From positions 372,001 to 436,000 of the forward strand of contig NZ_CADFEN010000004.1 of assembly GCF_902833145.1 (NCBI RefSeq): DNA of 64,000 nt, given 5' to 3'. Below are positions 34,355 through 43,680 of the stretch, piece after piece. Positions within the stretch are counted from its first letter, which is position 1, and each line of letters begins with the position of its first letter. The translations under genes were made by a program, and so were the position numbers. Under the pieces are notes generated by a model. The model worked only from the letters and a program-made list of their open reading frames with translations, made no database searches and was not told where the DNA came from. The stretch comes from Burkholderia sp. BCC0506. GTDB lineage: Bacteria; Pseudomonadota; Gammaproteobacteria; Burkholderiales; Burkholderiaceae.

Positions 34355-35059
34355 ATGTCGTTCAAGCTTTATCTGTCGTTCCTCGCCGCTTCCGTCGTTC
34401 TCATCTACGCGCCCGGCCCCGTCAACCTGCTCACGATGAACCAGGCGTTGCGCACCGGCTGGCGCCGCGCGCTGCCGTGCGTCTGGGGCGGCACGCTCGC
34501 CGTGCTGCTGCAACTCGCGCTGACCGCGCTGTGCCTCAATTCGCTCGTCCACCTCGATGAACACGCGCTGACCGTGCTGCGCTGGGCCGGCGCCGCGTAT
34601 CTCGTCTGGCTCGGCGGCAAGCAGTGGCTGAGCCGCGCGCCGGCCGGCGCAGCCGCGGCATCGGCATCGGCATCGGCATCGGCATCGGCATCGGCATCGG
34701 CATCGACATCGGCCGATACCGACGCTGGAACAGCGATCGCCGCGCCGGACACCGACACCGGGCGCGCGCTGTTCTGGCGCGGCGTCGCGACTTCCGGGCT
34801 GAATCCCAAGACGCTGCTGTTCTTTCCGTCGTTCTTTCCGCAGTTCATCAACCCGACTGCCGATTGGAGCCTGAACCTTCAATACCTGCTGCTCGCCGCG
34901 ACGTTCGCGTTGCTGTTCGCGGGCGGCGTCGCGTCGATGGCGCTGTTCTCGCACCGGCTGAGCCGCGCGTTGCAGCGGCCGGCGCGGATGCGTGCGATGA
35001 ACCGCGTGACGGGCGGGCTGCTCGTCGGGATGGGCGCGATGATGGTCGGCTGGAACTGA
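34355..35059 (+). CDS. LysE-family amino acid exporter with an (Ala-Ser)n loop
   Basis: A 234-aa, five- or six-TM exporter: N-terminal LYLSFLAASVVLIYAPGPVN carries the APGPVN signature, followed by GWRRALPCVWGGTLA. The central loop (residues 102-117) is (Ala-Ser)8 encoded by a perfect GCATCG hexanucleotide repeat. The second half restarts at RALFWRGVATSGLNPKTLLF with the LNPKT motif. ATG at 34355 with no strong ribosome site. The regulator opposite is of Lrp type, so amino acid efflux under amino acid control is likely. Confidence 0.9.
   Translation: MSFKLYLSFLAASVVLIYAPGPVNLLTMNQALRTGWRRALPCVWGGTLAVLLQLALTALCLNSLVHLDEHALTVLRWAGAAYLVWLGGKQWLSRAPAGAAAASASASASASASASASTSADTDAGTAIAAPDTDTGRALFWRGVATSGLNPKTLLFFPSFFPQFINPTADWSLNLQYLLLAATFALLFAGGVASMALFSHRLSRALQRPARMRAMNRVTGGLLVGMGAMMVGWN
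34658..34711 (+). repeat. GCATCG hexanucleotide tandem repeat in the LysE exporter gene
   Basis: Eight perfect GCATCG units (34658-34705) plus one variant unit ACATCG (34706-34711). In frame it codes Ala-Ser pairs in a cytoplasmic loop; six-base steps keep the frame, so slippage would change loop length, not expression. Confidence 0.95.
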
Positions 35060-35134
35060 GGGCGTCGACGCTTTCCTTTCCGCGCGACCGCAACACCCGC
35101 GCACCGGCGGCGACGCCGCCCGTACAATCGCGCG

Positions 35135-35565
35135 ATGTCCGAATTGTTCACTTACGGCGGCCTGTTCGCCGTGTCGATGGTCGCCGCGACCTGTTTCCGC
35201 TCCAGTCCGAAGCCGTGCTCGCCGGCCTGCTGCTCGCCGGGCGCGAACCCGTGTGGGCGCTGGTGCTGGTCGCGAGCGTCGGCAATGTCGCCGGCTCGAC
35301 GATCAACTGGGCGCTCGGCCGCGGCATCGAGCACTTTCGCGAGCGCCGCTGGTTTCCGGTCAAACCGTCCGCGCTCGCACGCGCCGAGCGCTGGTACGCA
35401 CGCTACGGCCGCTGGTCGCTGCTGCTCAGCTGGGCACCGGTGATCGGCGATCCGCTGACGATGATCGCCGGCGTGCTGCGCGAGCCGCTGCCGACCTTTC
35501 TCGTCATCGTGACGATCGCGAAAGTCGGCCGCTATCTGGCCGTCGCGTGGCTCGTCACGCACTGA
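35135..35565 (+). pseudogene. yqaA: YqaA-like membrane protein (SNARE/DedA-associated), frameshifted
   Basis: Two overlapping frames together give one YqaA-type protein of about 143 aa: MSELFTYGGLFAVSMVAAT is read from 35135, and from about 35191 the next frame continues LFPLQSEAVLAGLLLAGREP through GNVAGSTINWALGRG to RYLAVAWLVTH, stop at 35565. Restoring one C in ACCTG (35189-35193; ACCCTG expected) joins them. So either the gene is broken or the base is a sequence error. A TACAAT at 35123-35128 lies 6 bases before the ATG, which would give a nearly leaderless transcript. Confidence 0.85.
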
Positions 35566-35706
35566 CGTCCGCGTGCCCTTCGCGCGCCTGCCGGCCTGCC
35601 ACGACGCCGTCCCGCTAAAGATTTCGCCGAAGTTGCCGTATTAAGTGGACGACTAGCGGTGACGCGTGCGTTCCGCCCCCCTCTCCCTCGCCACTCAGGA
35701 TGTTTC

Positions 35707-37689
35707 ATGAGATTGACCCAATTGGGCCGGGTGAGCGTCGGCGCGCGTCTGGCCGCGCTGGCGTGCGCGCTCGTCGCCGTGCTGTTTACCGTGTTCGCGT
35801 GGACGCTCGCCCATTTCGCCGGCCAGCAGCTCGCCGACGAGGCGCACCTGCGAATCGACGAAAAGGAGCAGTCGATCCGCGCGATGGTCGATCTGTTCGA
35901 CAAGGCGCTGACCGCCGAAGCCAACCGCTCGATGTCGCTGTTCGCGAGTTTCCTGCCGGCCGATTTCACGCTCGACCCGGCCCGCACCGTCGATATCGGC
36001 GGCGTGGCCGCGCCGACGCTTCTCGCGGGCGGCCAGCCGCTCGACCTCGATTACTCGATTCCCGACCAGTTCCTGAAGAAAAGCGGTGCGATCGCGACGA
36101 TCTTCGCGCGCGACGGCGACGATTTCGTGCGCATCACCACGTCGCTGAAGAAGCAGGACGGCGCGCGCGCCGTCGGCACCCGGCTCGACCGCGCCGGCCC
36201 CGCTTACGCGCCGCTCGTCGCCGGGCGCAGCTACACGGGCCTCGCGAAGCTGTTCGGCCGGCCGTACATCACGCAGTACAAGCCGGTGACCGATGCGAGC
36301 GGCCGCGTGATCGGCGCGCTGTTCGTCGGCCTCGACATCGGCGCCGAGCTCAAGCTCGTCGAAGACGGCATCCGCGCGCTGAAGATCGGCGACAACGGCT
36401 ACTACTTCGTGCTCGATGCGTCGCAGGGCCCGTCGCGCGGCACCTTCGTCGTGCATCCCGATGCGGCCGGCCAACGGGCCGACGACACGCGCGCGCCCTA
36501 TGCGCAGATGCTCGCGGCCGGCCAGGGGCGGCTCGCGTACACGTCGACCGACCCGGCCGCGCACGACGGCGCGCCGACCGCGAAATTCGTGTCCTTCACG
36601 ACGATTCCGCAGTGGCAATGGCTCGTCGGCGGCATCGCACTCGACGACGAATTGCTCGCCACCATGCGCGCCACCCGCAACCGCTTCCTGATGATCGGCG
36701 CGGTGCTCGTCGCGGCGTTCGCGACGCTGTTCGTGATCGTCGTGCGACGTGTCGTGAGCCGGCCGCTGGAGGCGGCCGCCCGCGCCTCCGAGCGCTATGC
36801 GGCGGGCGATCTCAGCGTGCGTATCCGCGACGGCGCGAATGCGCACGGCAGCGCGGGCAACGACGAGATCGGCCGGCTCGTGCAGGCGGTCGACGGAATC
36901 GGCGACGGCCTCGCGCGGATCGTCGCGCAGGTGCGCAACAGCGCGGCCGACATCGCGCACGGCACGGTCGGCATCGCGGCCGGCAGCGGCGACATCGCCG
37001 CGCGCATCGCGACGCAGGCGAGCAGCGTCGAACAGACGGCCGCCAGCATGGAACAGATCACCGCCGCCGTGCAGCAGAGCGCCGAGCACGCGGCGCAAGC
37101 CAACGCGCTGGTCGCCGACGCGTCGGCCGCCGCGACGAACGGCGACGCCGCGGTGCAGCGCGTGGTCGCGACGATGGACGACATCGGCCGTGCGACGCGC
37201 CGGATCGCCGAGATCACCGGCGCGATCGAAGGCATCGCGTTCCAGACCAACATCCTCGCGCTGAACGCGGCCGTCGAGGCCGCCCGCGCGGGCGAACACG
37301 GCAAGGGCTTCGCGGTGGTCGCGGCCGAGGTGCGCGCGCTGGCGCAACGCAGCGCGGCCGCGGTCAAGGAGATCGATGCGCTGAGCGCCGAATCGTCGAC
37401 GACCGTCGAACAGGGTTACCGGATCGCGGACGCCGCGCGCGGCACGATGCGCGACATCGTCGCGCGGGTCGACCAGGTCCGCACGCTGATCGGCGAGATC
37501 AGCGCCGCGTCGCGCGAACAATCGACCGGCATCGAACAGGTGAATCTCGCGGTCACGCAGATCGGCGACGCGACGCAGCAGAATGCGATGCTGATCTCCG
37601 ATGCCGAACGCGCGGCCGTCGCGCTGCGCGACCAGGCCGCGCAACTGTCGGACGCGGTCAGCGTGTTCCGGCTCGCACGCGACGCGTGA
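35707..37689 (+). CDS. methyl-accepting chemotaxis protein with a Cache-type sensor
   Basis: A 660-aa membrane chemoreceptor. TM1 at about 12-36; a large periplasmic domain (about 37-310) of the Cache_3/Cache_2 fusion kind ([56 protein letters not shown]); TM2 at about 320-342; HAMP; and a cytoplasmic signalling hairpin with [20 protein letters not shown]. No CheR-binding pentapeptide at the C terminus (ends FRLARDA). ATG at 35707 after AGGATGTTTC. It stands alone; ligand unknown. Confidence 0.92.
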   Translation: MRLTQLGRVSVGARLAALACALVAVLFTVFAWTLAHFAGQQLADEAHLRIDEKEQSIRAMVDLFDKALTAEANRSMSLFASFLPADFTLDPARTVDIGGVAAPTLLAGGQPLDLDYSIPDQFLKKSGAIATIFARDGDDFVRITTSLKKQDGARAVGTRLDRAGPAYAPLVAGRSYTGLAKLFGRPYITQYKPVTDASGRVIGALFVGLDIGAELKLVEDGIRALKIGDNGYYFVLDASQGPSRGTFVVHPDAAGQRADDTRAPYAQMLAAGQGRLAYTSTDPAAHDGAPTAKFVSFTTIPQWQWLVGGIALDDELLATMRATRNRFLMIGAVLVAAFATLFVIVVRRVVSRPLEAAARASERYAAGDLSVRIRDGANAHGSAGNDEIGRLVQAVDGIGDGLARIVAQVRNSAADIAHGTVGIAAGSGDIAARIATQASSVEQTAASMEQITAAVQQSAEHAAQANALVADASAAATNGDAAVQRVVATMDDIGRATRRIAEITGAIEGIAFQTNILALNAAVEAARAGEHGKGFAVVAAEVRALAQRSAAAVKEIDALSAESSTTVEQGYRIADAARGTMRDIVARVDQVRTLIGEISAASREQSTGIEQVNLAVTQIGDATQQNAMLISDAERAAVALRDQAAQLSDAVSVFRLARDA

Positions 37690-37726
37690 CGCGGGCCGGA
37701 TGAGGAAACACCACCGGGCGCGCCGC

Positions 37727-39379
37727 CTACTTCTTGTCGCCCGCCAGGTCGATCGCCTTGTCCGAGCCGACGGCGTTGCGCAACTGGAACTTCTGGATCT
37801 TGCCGGTCGACGTCTTGGGCAGCTCGCCGAAGCGCACAGCCTTCGGCACCTTGAAGCCCGCGAGCAGTTGCCGGCAATGCGCGACGATCTCCGCCTCGGT
37901 CGCGCTCGCGCCCTCGCGCAGCTCGACGAACGCGCACGGCACCTCGCCCCACTTCGGGTCGGGCATCGCGACGACGGCCGCCACGGCCACCGCCGGATGC
38001 CGGTACAGCGCGTCCTCGACTTCGATGCTCGAGATGTTCTCGCCGCCCGAGATGATGATGTCCTTCTTGCGATCCTTGATCCGGATATAGCCGTCCGGCA
38101 TCAGCACCGCGAGATCGCCGGTATGGAACCAGCCGCCGTGGAACGCCTCGTCGGTCGCCTTCGGGTTCTTCAGGTAGCCCTTCATGCAGATGTTGCCGCG
38201 GAACATGATCTCGCCGAGCGTCTCGCCGTCGGCCGGCACCGGCGTCATCGTGTCGGGATCGAGCACCGTCGCGCCTGCTTCGAGGTGGTAGCGCACGCCC
38301 TGGCGTGCATTCAGCCGCGCGCGCTCCTCGTCGGACACGGCGTCCCAATGCGACTGCTGCGCGCAGACAGTTGCCGGGCCGTAGACCTCGGTCAGCCCGT
38401 ACACGTGCAGCAGGTCGAAACCGATCTCCTTCATCTTCGCGATCACGGCCGGCGCGGGCGCCGCGCCCGCGACCATCGCGTGCACCGTGTGGTCGATTCC
38501 CGCGCGGAACTCGGCCGGCGCGTTCGCGATCGCGCTCTGCACGATCGGCGCGCCGCAGTAGTGCGTGACGCGCTCGCGGCGGATCAGGTCGAACACGGTC
38601 TTCGCGTCGAACTTGCGCAGGCACACGTTCACGCCCGCGCGTGCCGCGACGGCCCACGGGAAGCACCAGCCGTTGCAGTGGAACATCGGCAGCGTCCACA
38701 GATACACCGCGTGCTTCGGCATGTCCCATTCGAGGATGTTGCTGATCGCCGCGAGATACGCGCCGCGATGGTGATAGACGACGCCCTTCGGGTCGCCGGT
38801 CGTGCCCGACGTGTAGTTCAGCGCGATCGCCTCCCATTCGTCGGCGGGCGGTGTCCATGCGTAGTCCGGGTCGCCGCCGGCCACGAACGCCTCGTAGTCG
38901 GTCGCGCCCGCGAAACGGTCCGGGTCGGCCGGCATCGCGTCGGCCACGCTGACGATCTTCAGGCCCGGCAGCTCCAGCGCCGCGCGCTGCGCGACCTCCG
39001 CGTATTCGGTATCGACGATCAGCACCTTCGCCTCGCCGTGACGCAGCATGAACAGTACCGACGACGCGTCGAGCCGCGTGTTGATCGTGTTCAGCACGGC
39101 GCCGGCCATCGGCACGCCGAAGTGCGCCTCGACCATCGCCGGAATGTTCGGCAGCAGCGCCGCGACCGTGTCGCCGCGCCCGACGCCGGCCTGCGCGAGC
39201 GCGCTCGCCAGCTGTTTCGCGCGCGTGCAGGTCTCGCCCCACGTGCGCCGCACGTCGCCGTGCACGATCGCGAGACGCTCGCCATAGACCTCGGCCGTAC
39301 GGACCAGGAAATCGATCGGCGTGAGCGCTACGTAGTTGGCATCGCGGCGGCCGAGCCCGGCCTCGAACATCTGCGTCAT
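37727..39379 (-). CDS. acyl-CoA synthetase (AMP-dependent, medium-chain type)
   Basis: A 550-aa ANL-family enzyme that activates a fatty acid to acyl-CoA through an acyl-AMP. P-loop YTSGTTGDPKGV, A5 GLTEVYGPATVC, A7 GWFHTGD, A8 IKDRKKDIIISGGENIS and catalytic A10 Lys in PKTSTGKIQKF are all present and in order. Similar to AlkK-like enzymes. ATG at 39379 with GGGAGA/AGGA upstream. It diverges from a Crp/Fnr regulator; a 6-bp-arm dyad lies in the gap. Confidence 0.93.
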   Translation of the reverse strand: MTQMFEAGLGRRDANYVALTPIDFLVRTAEVYGERLAIVHGDVRRTWGETCTRAKQLASALAQAGVGRGDTVAALLPNIPAMVEAHFGVPMAGAVLNTINTRLDASSVLFMLRHGEAKVLIVDTEYAEVAQRAALELPGLKIVSVADAMPADPDRFAGATDYEAFVAGGDPDYAWTPPADEWEAIALNYTSGTTGDPKGVVYHHRGAYLAAISNILEWDMPKHAVYLWTLPMFHCNGWCFPWAVAARAGVNVCLRKFDAKTVFDLIRRERVTHYCGAPIVQSAIANAPAEFRAGIDHTVHAMVAGAAPAPAVIAKMKEIGFDLLHVYGLTEVYGPATVCAQQSHWDAVSDEERARLNARQGVRYHLEAGATVLDPDTMTPVPADGETLGEIMFRGNICMKGYLKNPKATDEAFHGGWFHTGDLAVLMPDGYIRIKDRKKDIIISGGENISSIEVEDALYRHPAVAVAAVVAMPDPKWGEVPCAFVELREGASATEAEIVAHCRQLLAGFKVPKAVRFGELPKTSTGKIQKFQLRNAVGSDKAIDLAGDKK

Positions 39380-39478
39380 GATCCTGTCTCCCGTGTTCTG
39401 TCGACCGGAGCGCACGCACCCCGGATCGTTTTGATGTGGTTCAATTGCCGACAGCCTAACGGGCGCTATTGTGAGCCG

Positions 39479-39498
39479 TCTGTCATCGAAACGACAGA
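39479..39498. promoter_or_regulatory. dyad between acyl-CoA synthetase and Crp/Fnr genes
   Basis: TCTGTC (39479-39484)-8 bases-GACAGA (39493-39498), a 20-bp symmetric site 50 bp before the Crp/Fnr gene and 100 bp before the acyl-CoA synthetase start. Size and spacing fit a Crp/Fnr-type dimer site. Confidence 0.5.
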
Positions 39499-39547
39499 GT
39501 GCCGCTCGAGCGCTGCGCGTTATCCCTATCCTCGCAAACCCGCACCC

Positions 39548-40291
39548 ATGCACGATCACCTCGACGCGGCCGTCCGCCCGGCCGACACGCTTGCCGAACC
39601 GGGCCCGCTGCCGCCGCTCGCGACGCTGTTCGGCCGGTGCGCATGGTTCCGCACGCTGGCGCCTGAGCATCAGGCGCTCGTGCTGGCCCAGTCGCACGTC
39701 GCGCGGTGCGAGGCCGGCGACGTGGTCGCGCACCGGCTCGCGCCGTCCGAACACTGGATCGGCGTCCATCAGGGGCTGCTGAAGCTCGCGATCTTCAACG
39801 TGTCGGGGCGCGGCTGCACGTTCTCGGGCGTGCCGTCGGGCGGCTGGTTCGGCGAAGGCAGCGTGATCAAGCGCGAGCGGCGCAAGTACGAGGTCGTCGC
39901 GATCCAGCGCTCGACCGTGCTGTTCGTGCCGGTCGACACGTTCCATGCGCTGCTCGACACGAGCCTGCCGTTCACGCGCTTCGTGATCCATCAGCTGAAC
40001 AACCGGATGGGCGAATTCATCGCGTCGATCCAGAACAGCCGGCTGCTCGACGTCGACGCGCGCGTCGCGCAGGCGCTCGCGCAGCTCTTCAACCCGGCGC
40101 TGTACCCGGATACCGGCCCGTCGCTGTCGATCTCGCAGGAGGAACTGGGGATGCTCGTCGGCGTGTCGCGCCAGCGGATCAACCAGGCGCTGCAGCAACT
40201 GGAGAAGCTCGGCGCGTTGCGGCTCGCGTACAACCAGATCGACGTCGTCGATCTCGACGCGCTCGCCCGCTTCGGCATGGAGCAGCTGTGA
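39548..40291 (+). CDS. Crp/Fnr-family transcriptional regulator
   Basis: A 247-aa regulator: N-terminal cyclic-nucleotide-binding-like beta barrel (about 30-145, containing HQGLLKLAIFNVSGRG and GGWFGEGSVIKR) and a C-terminal HTH (SISQEELGMLVGVSRQRINQ, residues about 199-218). No N-terminal Cys cluster of Fnr type was seen, and the cAMP-binding Arg-Ser pair is not obvious, so the ligand is unknown. ATG at 39548. It is opposite the acyl-CoA synthetase, its probable target. Confidence 0.88.
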   Translation: MHDHLDAAVRPADTLAEPGPLPPLATLFGRCAWFRTLAPEHQALVLAQSHVARCEAGDVVAHRLAPSEHWIGVHQGLLKLAIFNVSGRGCTFSGVPSGGWFGEGSVIKRERRKYEVVAIQRSTVLFVPVDTFHALLDTSLPFTRFVIHQLNNRMGEFIASIQNSRLLDVDARVAQALAQLFNPALYPDTGPSLSISQEELGMLVGVSRQRINQALQQLEKLGALRLAYNQIDVVDLDALARFGMEQL

Positions 40292-40306
40292 GCGCCGCCC
40301 GATGCG

Positions 40307-40338
40307 CGAAACCGTCGCCATCGCGACGGTGCGTTTCG
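40307..40338 (+). terminator. hairpin after the Crp/Fnr gene
   Basis: ACCGTCGC (40311-40318)-CATC-GCGACGGT (40323-40330), with outer CGAAA/TTTCG pairing. A weak T tract follows (GCGTTTCG). It probably separates the regulator from the RND genes. Confidence 0.5.
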
Positions 40339-40476
40339 TCTGCCGAATCGGCCGCCGGCCCGCGCGCCCCAACCTGACAATTCCGCCAGTTTCGCGACAG
40401 TAACCCGTTGCGGGCCGACGCCTATCATGCGGGTTCCCTTCACCGACGCCCGATCACCGCCTGTCCCGCCGCCTCC

Positions 40477-43400
40477 ATGTGGATCGTCAATCTCGCGCTC
40501 AGGCGCCCCTACACGTTCATCGTCATGGCCATCATGATCGTGCTGGCCACCCCGCTGGCGCTGATGCGCACACCGGTCGACGTGCTGCCCGCGATCAACA
40601 TCCCCGTGATCAGCGTGATCTGGAATTACACCGGCTTCTCCGCGACGGAGATGACGAACCGCATCACGTCCGTGCATGAACGGATCCTGACGACGACCGT
40701 CAACAACATCCAGCACGTCGAATCGACGTCGCTGCCCGGCATCGCGGTCGTGAAAGTGTTCCTGCAACCGGGCGCGAACGTGCAGACGGCAATCGCGCAG
40801 ACGGTGTCGTCCGCGCAGGCGATCGTGCGGCAGATGCCGCAGGGCGCGACGCCGCCGCTCGTGATCACCTATTCCGCGTCGAGCATTCCGGTGATCCAGC
40901 TCGGGCTGTCGAGCCAGACGCTCAGCGAGCAGTCGCTCGCCGACATCGCGCTCAACTTCCTGCGCCCGCAGCTGATCACGGTGCCGGGCGTGCAGATTCC
41001 GTTTCCGTACGGCGGGCGCACGCGCGTGGTGGCGATCGACCTCGACCCGCAGGCGCTGCAAGCGAAGGGCCTCACACCGGCCGACATCGTCAACGCGGTC
41101 AACGCGCAGGACCTCGTGCTGCCGACCGGCACCGCGAAGATGGGCCAGACCGAATACCGGATCGACACGAACGCGTCGGCCGATACGGTCGCCGACATCA
41201 GCAACCTGCCCGTGCAGACGATCAACGGCGCGACGACCTACCTGCGCGAAGTGGCGGCGGTACGCGACGGCTTCGCGCCGCAGACCAACGTCGTGCGCCA
41301 GAACGGCCAGCGCGGCGTGCTGATCTCGATCCTGAAAAGCGGCGACGCGTCGACGCTCAAGGTCGTGTCCGACCTGAAGACGCTGCTGCCGAAGGTGATT
41401 CCGACGTTGCCGGAAGGGCTCACGATCACGCCGCTGTTCGACCAGTCGGTGTTCGTCAACGCGGCCGTCCAGGGCGTGATCCACGAGGCGCTGATCGCCG
41501 CCGTGCTGACCGCGATGATGATCCTGCTGTTTCTCGGCAACTGGCGCAGCACGCTGATCATCGCGATCTCGATTCCGCTGTCGATCTTCACGTCGCTGAT
41601 CGCGCTGTCGGCGCTCGGCGAGACCATCAACATCATGACGCTCGGCGGGCTCGCGCTCGCGGTCGGCATTCTCGTCGACGACGCGACCGTCACGATCGAG
41701 AACATCGAGCGGCACCTGCATCTGGGGACCAACCTGCACGATGCGATCCTCGAGGGCGCGGGCGAGATCGCCGTGCCGGCGCTCGTGTCGACGCTGTGCA
41801 TCTGCATCGTGTTCGTGCCGATGTTCTTCCTCACCGGCGTCGCGCGCTTCCTGTTCGTGCCGCTCGCGGAAGCCGTGGTGTTCGCGATGCTCGCGTCGTA
41901 CGTGCTGTCGCGCACGCTGGTGCCGACGCTCGCGATGCTGCTGTTCCGCCCGCAGCAGGCGGGCACCGGCCCCGATCATGCGACGTCGCGCTTCGCGCGC
42001 CTCCATCACGCATTCAACCACGCGTTCGAACGGCTGCGCGCGTGGTACATCGTGCTGCTCAGCATCCTGCTCGTGCGCCGCCGCTTCTACGCGCTGTGCT
42101 TCCTCGGCTTCTGCGTGCTGTCGACGGGCCTCGTGTTCGTGCTCGGCCGCGACTTCTTCCCGAACGCCGATTCCGGCAACCTCCGGCTGCACGTGCGTGC
42201 GCCGACCGGCTACCGGATCGAGGAAACCGCGCGCCTCGCCGACCAGGTCGAGCGCGTGATCCGCGCAACCGTGCCGCCCGACGAGCTCGGCGCGATCGTC
42301 GACAACCTCGGCCTGCCGGTGAGCGGCATCAACCTGTCGTACAGCAACGCCGGCACGATCGGCACGCTCGACGGCGAGCTGCTGATCGCGCTGAAGCCCG
42401 GCCACCGCGCAACCGGGCACTACGTCGAGACGCTGCGCACGGTGCTGCCGCAGCGCTTCCCGGGCGTCGAGTTCTTCTTCCAGCCGTCGGACATCATCAC
42501 GCAGATCCTCAACTTCGGCCAGCCGGCCGCGATCGACGTGCAGGTGCTCGGCAACGATCTCGCGAGTAACATGGCCATTGCGAGCAGCCTGATGAAAAAG
42601 ATCAGGCAAATTCCCGGCGCCGTCGACGTGCACGTGCTGCAACGCAATGACGAACCGACCCTGCTGGCCGACATGGACCGTACGCGCATGCAGCAGCTCA
42701 ATCTCTCCGCGCAGAACGTCGCGCAGAACATGCTGATCTCGCTGTCGGGGAGCTCGCAGACGACGCCGTCGTTCTGGATCAACCCGCGCACCGGCGTCCA
42801 GTACCCGCTGCAGATCCAGACCCCGCAATACAACCTCTCGTCGGTCGACGACCTGCTCGGCACGCCGATCTCCGCCAGCGGCCGCACCGGCACGCCGCTG
42901 CAATTGCTCGGCAACCTGGTGCAGGTGCGCAGCACCGTGAACCCGGCCGTGATCACGCACTACAACATCCGCCCGGCGATCGACGTGTACGTGAGCGTCG
43001 AGGGCCGCGATCTCGGCGCGGTCGCGGGCGAGATCGACCGCATCGTGTCGGACGCACGCGCGACGCTGCCGCGCGGCACCGACCTCTCGATGCGCGGCCA
43101 GATCGAGACGATGCGCACGTCGTATCTCGGCCTCGGCGCGGGTGTCGCGATGGCGATCGTGCTCGTCTACCTGCTGATCGTCGTCAACTTCCAGTCGTGG
43201 CTCGACCCGCTGATCATCATCAGCGCGATGCCGGCCGCTCTCGCGGGCATCGCGTGGATGCTGTTCATCACCGGCACGCACCTGAGCGTGCCCGCGCTGA
43301 CGGGCGCGATCATGACGGTCGGCGTCGCGACCGCGAACAGCATTCTGGTCGTGTCGTTCGCGCGGCAACGCCTCGCGGCCGGCGCGCCGCCGCTCACGGC

Positions 43401-43644
43401 CGCGCTGGAGGCGGGCGCGACGCGGATCCGGCCGGTGCTGATGACGGCGCTCGCGATGATCATCGGGATGGTGCCGATGGCGCTCGGTCTCGGCGAAGGC
43501 GCCGAGCAGAATGCGCCGCTCGGCCGCGCGGTGATCGGCGGGCTGCTGTTCGCGACCGTCTCGACGCTGCTGTTCGTGCCGCTCGTGTTCGGCGGCGTGC
43601 ATTCACGGCTGGCCCGCCGGCGCGCGCGCCAGGCCGGACACTGA
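40477..43644 (+). CDS. RND efflux pump inner-membrane subunit (HAE type)
   Basis: A 1055-aa proton-driven RND permease, normal length. N terminus MWIVNLALRRPYTFIVMAIM (TM1), TM4 with GILVDDATVTIENIERH carrying the Asp-Asp pair of the proton relay, and a duplicated second half from about residue 520 (LLVRRRFYALCFLGFCVL). The double Asp marks the drug-exporting (HAE) rather than the heavy-metal (HME) class, although the regulators next door look metal-sensor-like. ATG at 40477. First gene of a pump-adaptor-outer membrane factor-regulator-sensor series, an unusual order with the pump first. Confidence 0.92.
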   Translation: MWIVNLALRRPYTFIVMAIMIVLATPLALMRTPVDVLPAINIPVISVIWNYTGFSATEMTNRITSVHERILTTTVNNIQHVESTSLPGIAVVKVFLQPGANVQTAIAQTVSSAQAIVRQMPQGATPPLVITYSASSIPVIQLGLSSQTLSEQSLADIALNFLRPQLITVPGVQIPFPYGGRTRVVAIDLDPQALQAKGLTPADIVNAVNAQDLVLPTGTAKMGQTEYRIDTNASADTVADISNLPVQTINGATTYLREVAAVRDGFAPQTNVVRQNGQRGVLISILKSGDASTLKVVSDLKTLLPKVIPTLPEGLTITPLFDQSVFVNAAVQGVIHEALIAAVLTAMMILLFLGNWRSTLIIAISIPLSIFTSLIALSALGETINIMTLGGLALAVGILVDDATVTIENIERHLHLGTNLHDAILEGAGEIAVPALVSTLCICIVFVPMFFLTGVARFLFVPLAEAVVFAMLASYVLSRTLVPTLAMLLFRPQQAGTGPDHATSRFARLHHAFNHAFERLRAWYIVLLSILLVRRRFYALCFLGFCVLSTGLVFVLGRDFFPNADSGNLRLHVRAPTGYRIEETARLADQVERVIRATVPPDELGAIVDNLGLPVSGINLSYSNAGTIGTLDGELLIALKPGHRATGHYVETLRTVLPQRFPGVEFFFQPSDIITQILNFGQPAAIDVQVLGNDLASNMAIASSLMKKIRQIPGAVDVHVLQRNDEPTLLADMDRTRMQQLNLSAQNVAQNMLISLSGSSQTTPSFWINPRTGVQYPLQIQTPQYNLSSVDDLLGTPISASGRTGTPLQLLGNLVQVRSTVNPAVITHYNIRPAIDVYVSVEGRDLGAVAGEIDRIVSDARATLPRGTDLSMRGQIETMRTSYLGLGAGVAMAIVLVYLLIVVNFQSWLDPLIIISAMPAALAGIAWMLFITGTHLSVPALTGAIMTVGVATANSILVVSFARQRLAAGAPPLTAALEAGATRIRPVLMTALAMIIGMVPMALGLGEGAEQNAPLGRAVIGGLLFATVSTLLFVPLVFGGVHSRLARRRARQAGH

Positions 43645-43680
43645 CTTTCGCCCCACTACCCGGTTGAATTGGTTGAATTC

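Noticed and set aside
34658-34711. GCATCG array as a CRISPR-like repeat
   Set aside because: Units are 6 bp with no spacers, lie inside a coding gene and stay in frame; it is a simple tandem repeat.
35135-35565. Programmed frameshift in yqaA
   Set aside because: No slippery heptamer, stem or known precedent; a simple one-base loss explains it.
39991-43602. Very long open frame on the strand opposite the RND pump
   Set aside because: It is an antisense shadow caused by high GC and strong codon bias; Arg/His/Asp-rich composition and no family similarity.
40477-43644. Calling the RND pump a heavy-metal (HME) exporter because of the IrlRS-like neighbours
   Set aside because: TM4 carries the double Asp of drug-type pumps (VDDATV) rather than the single-Asp VDGAV pattern of metal pumps.
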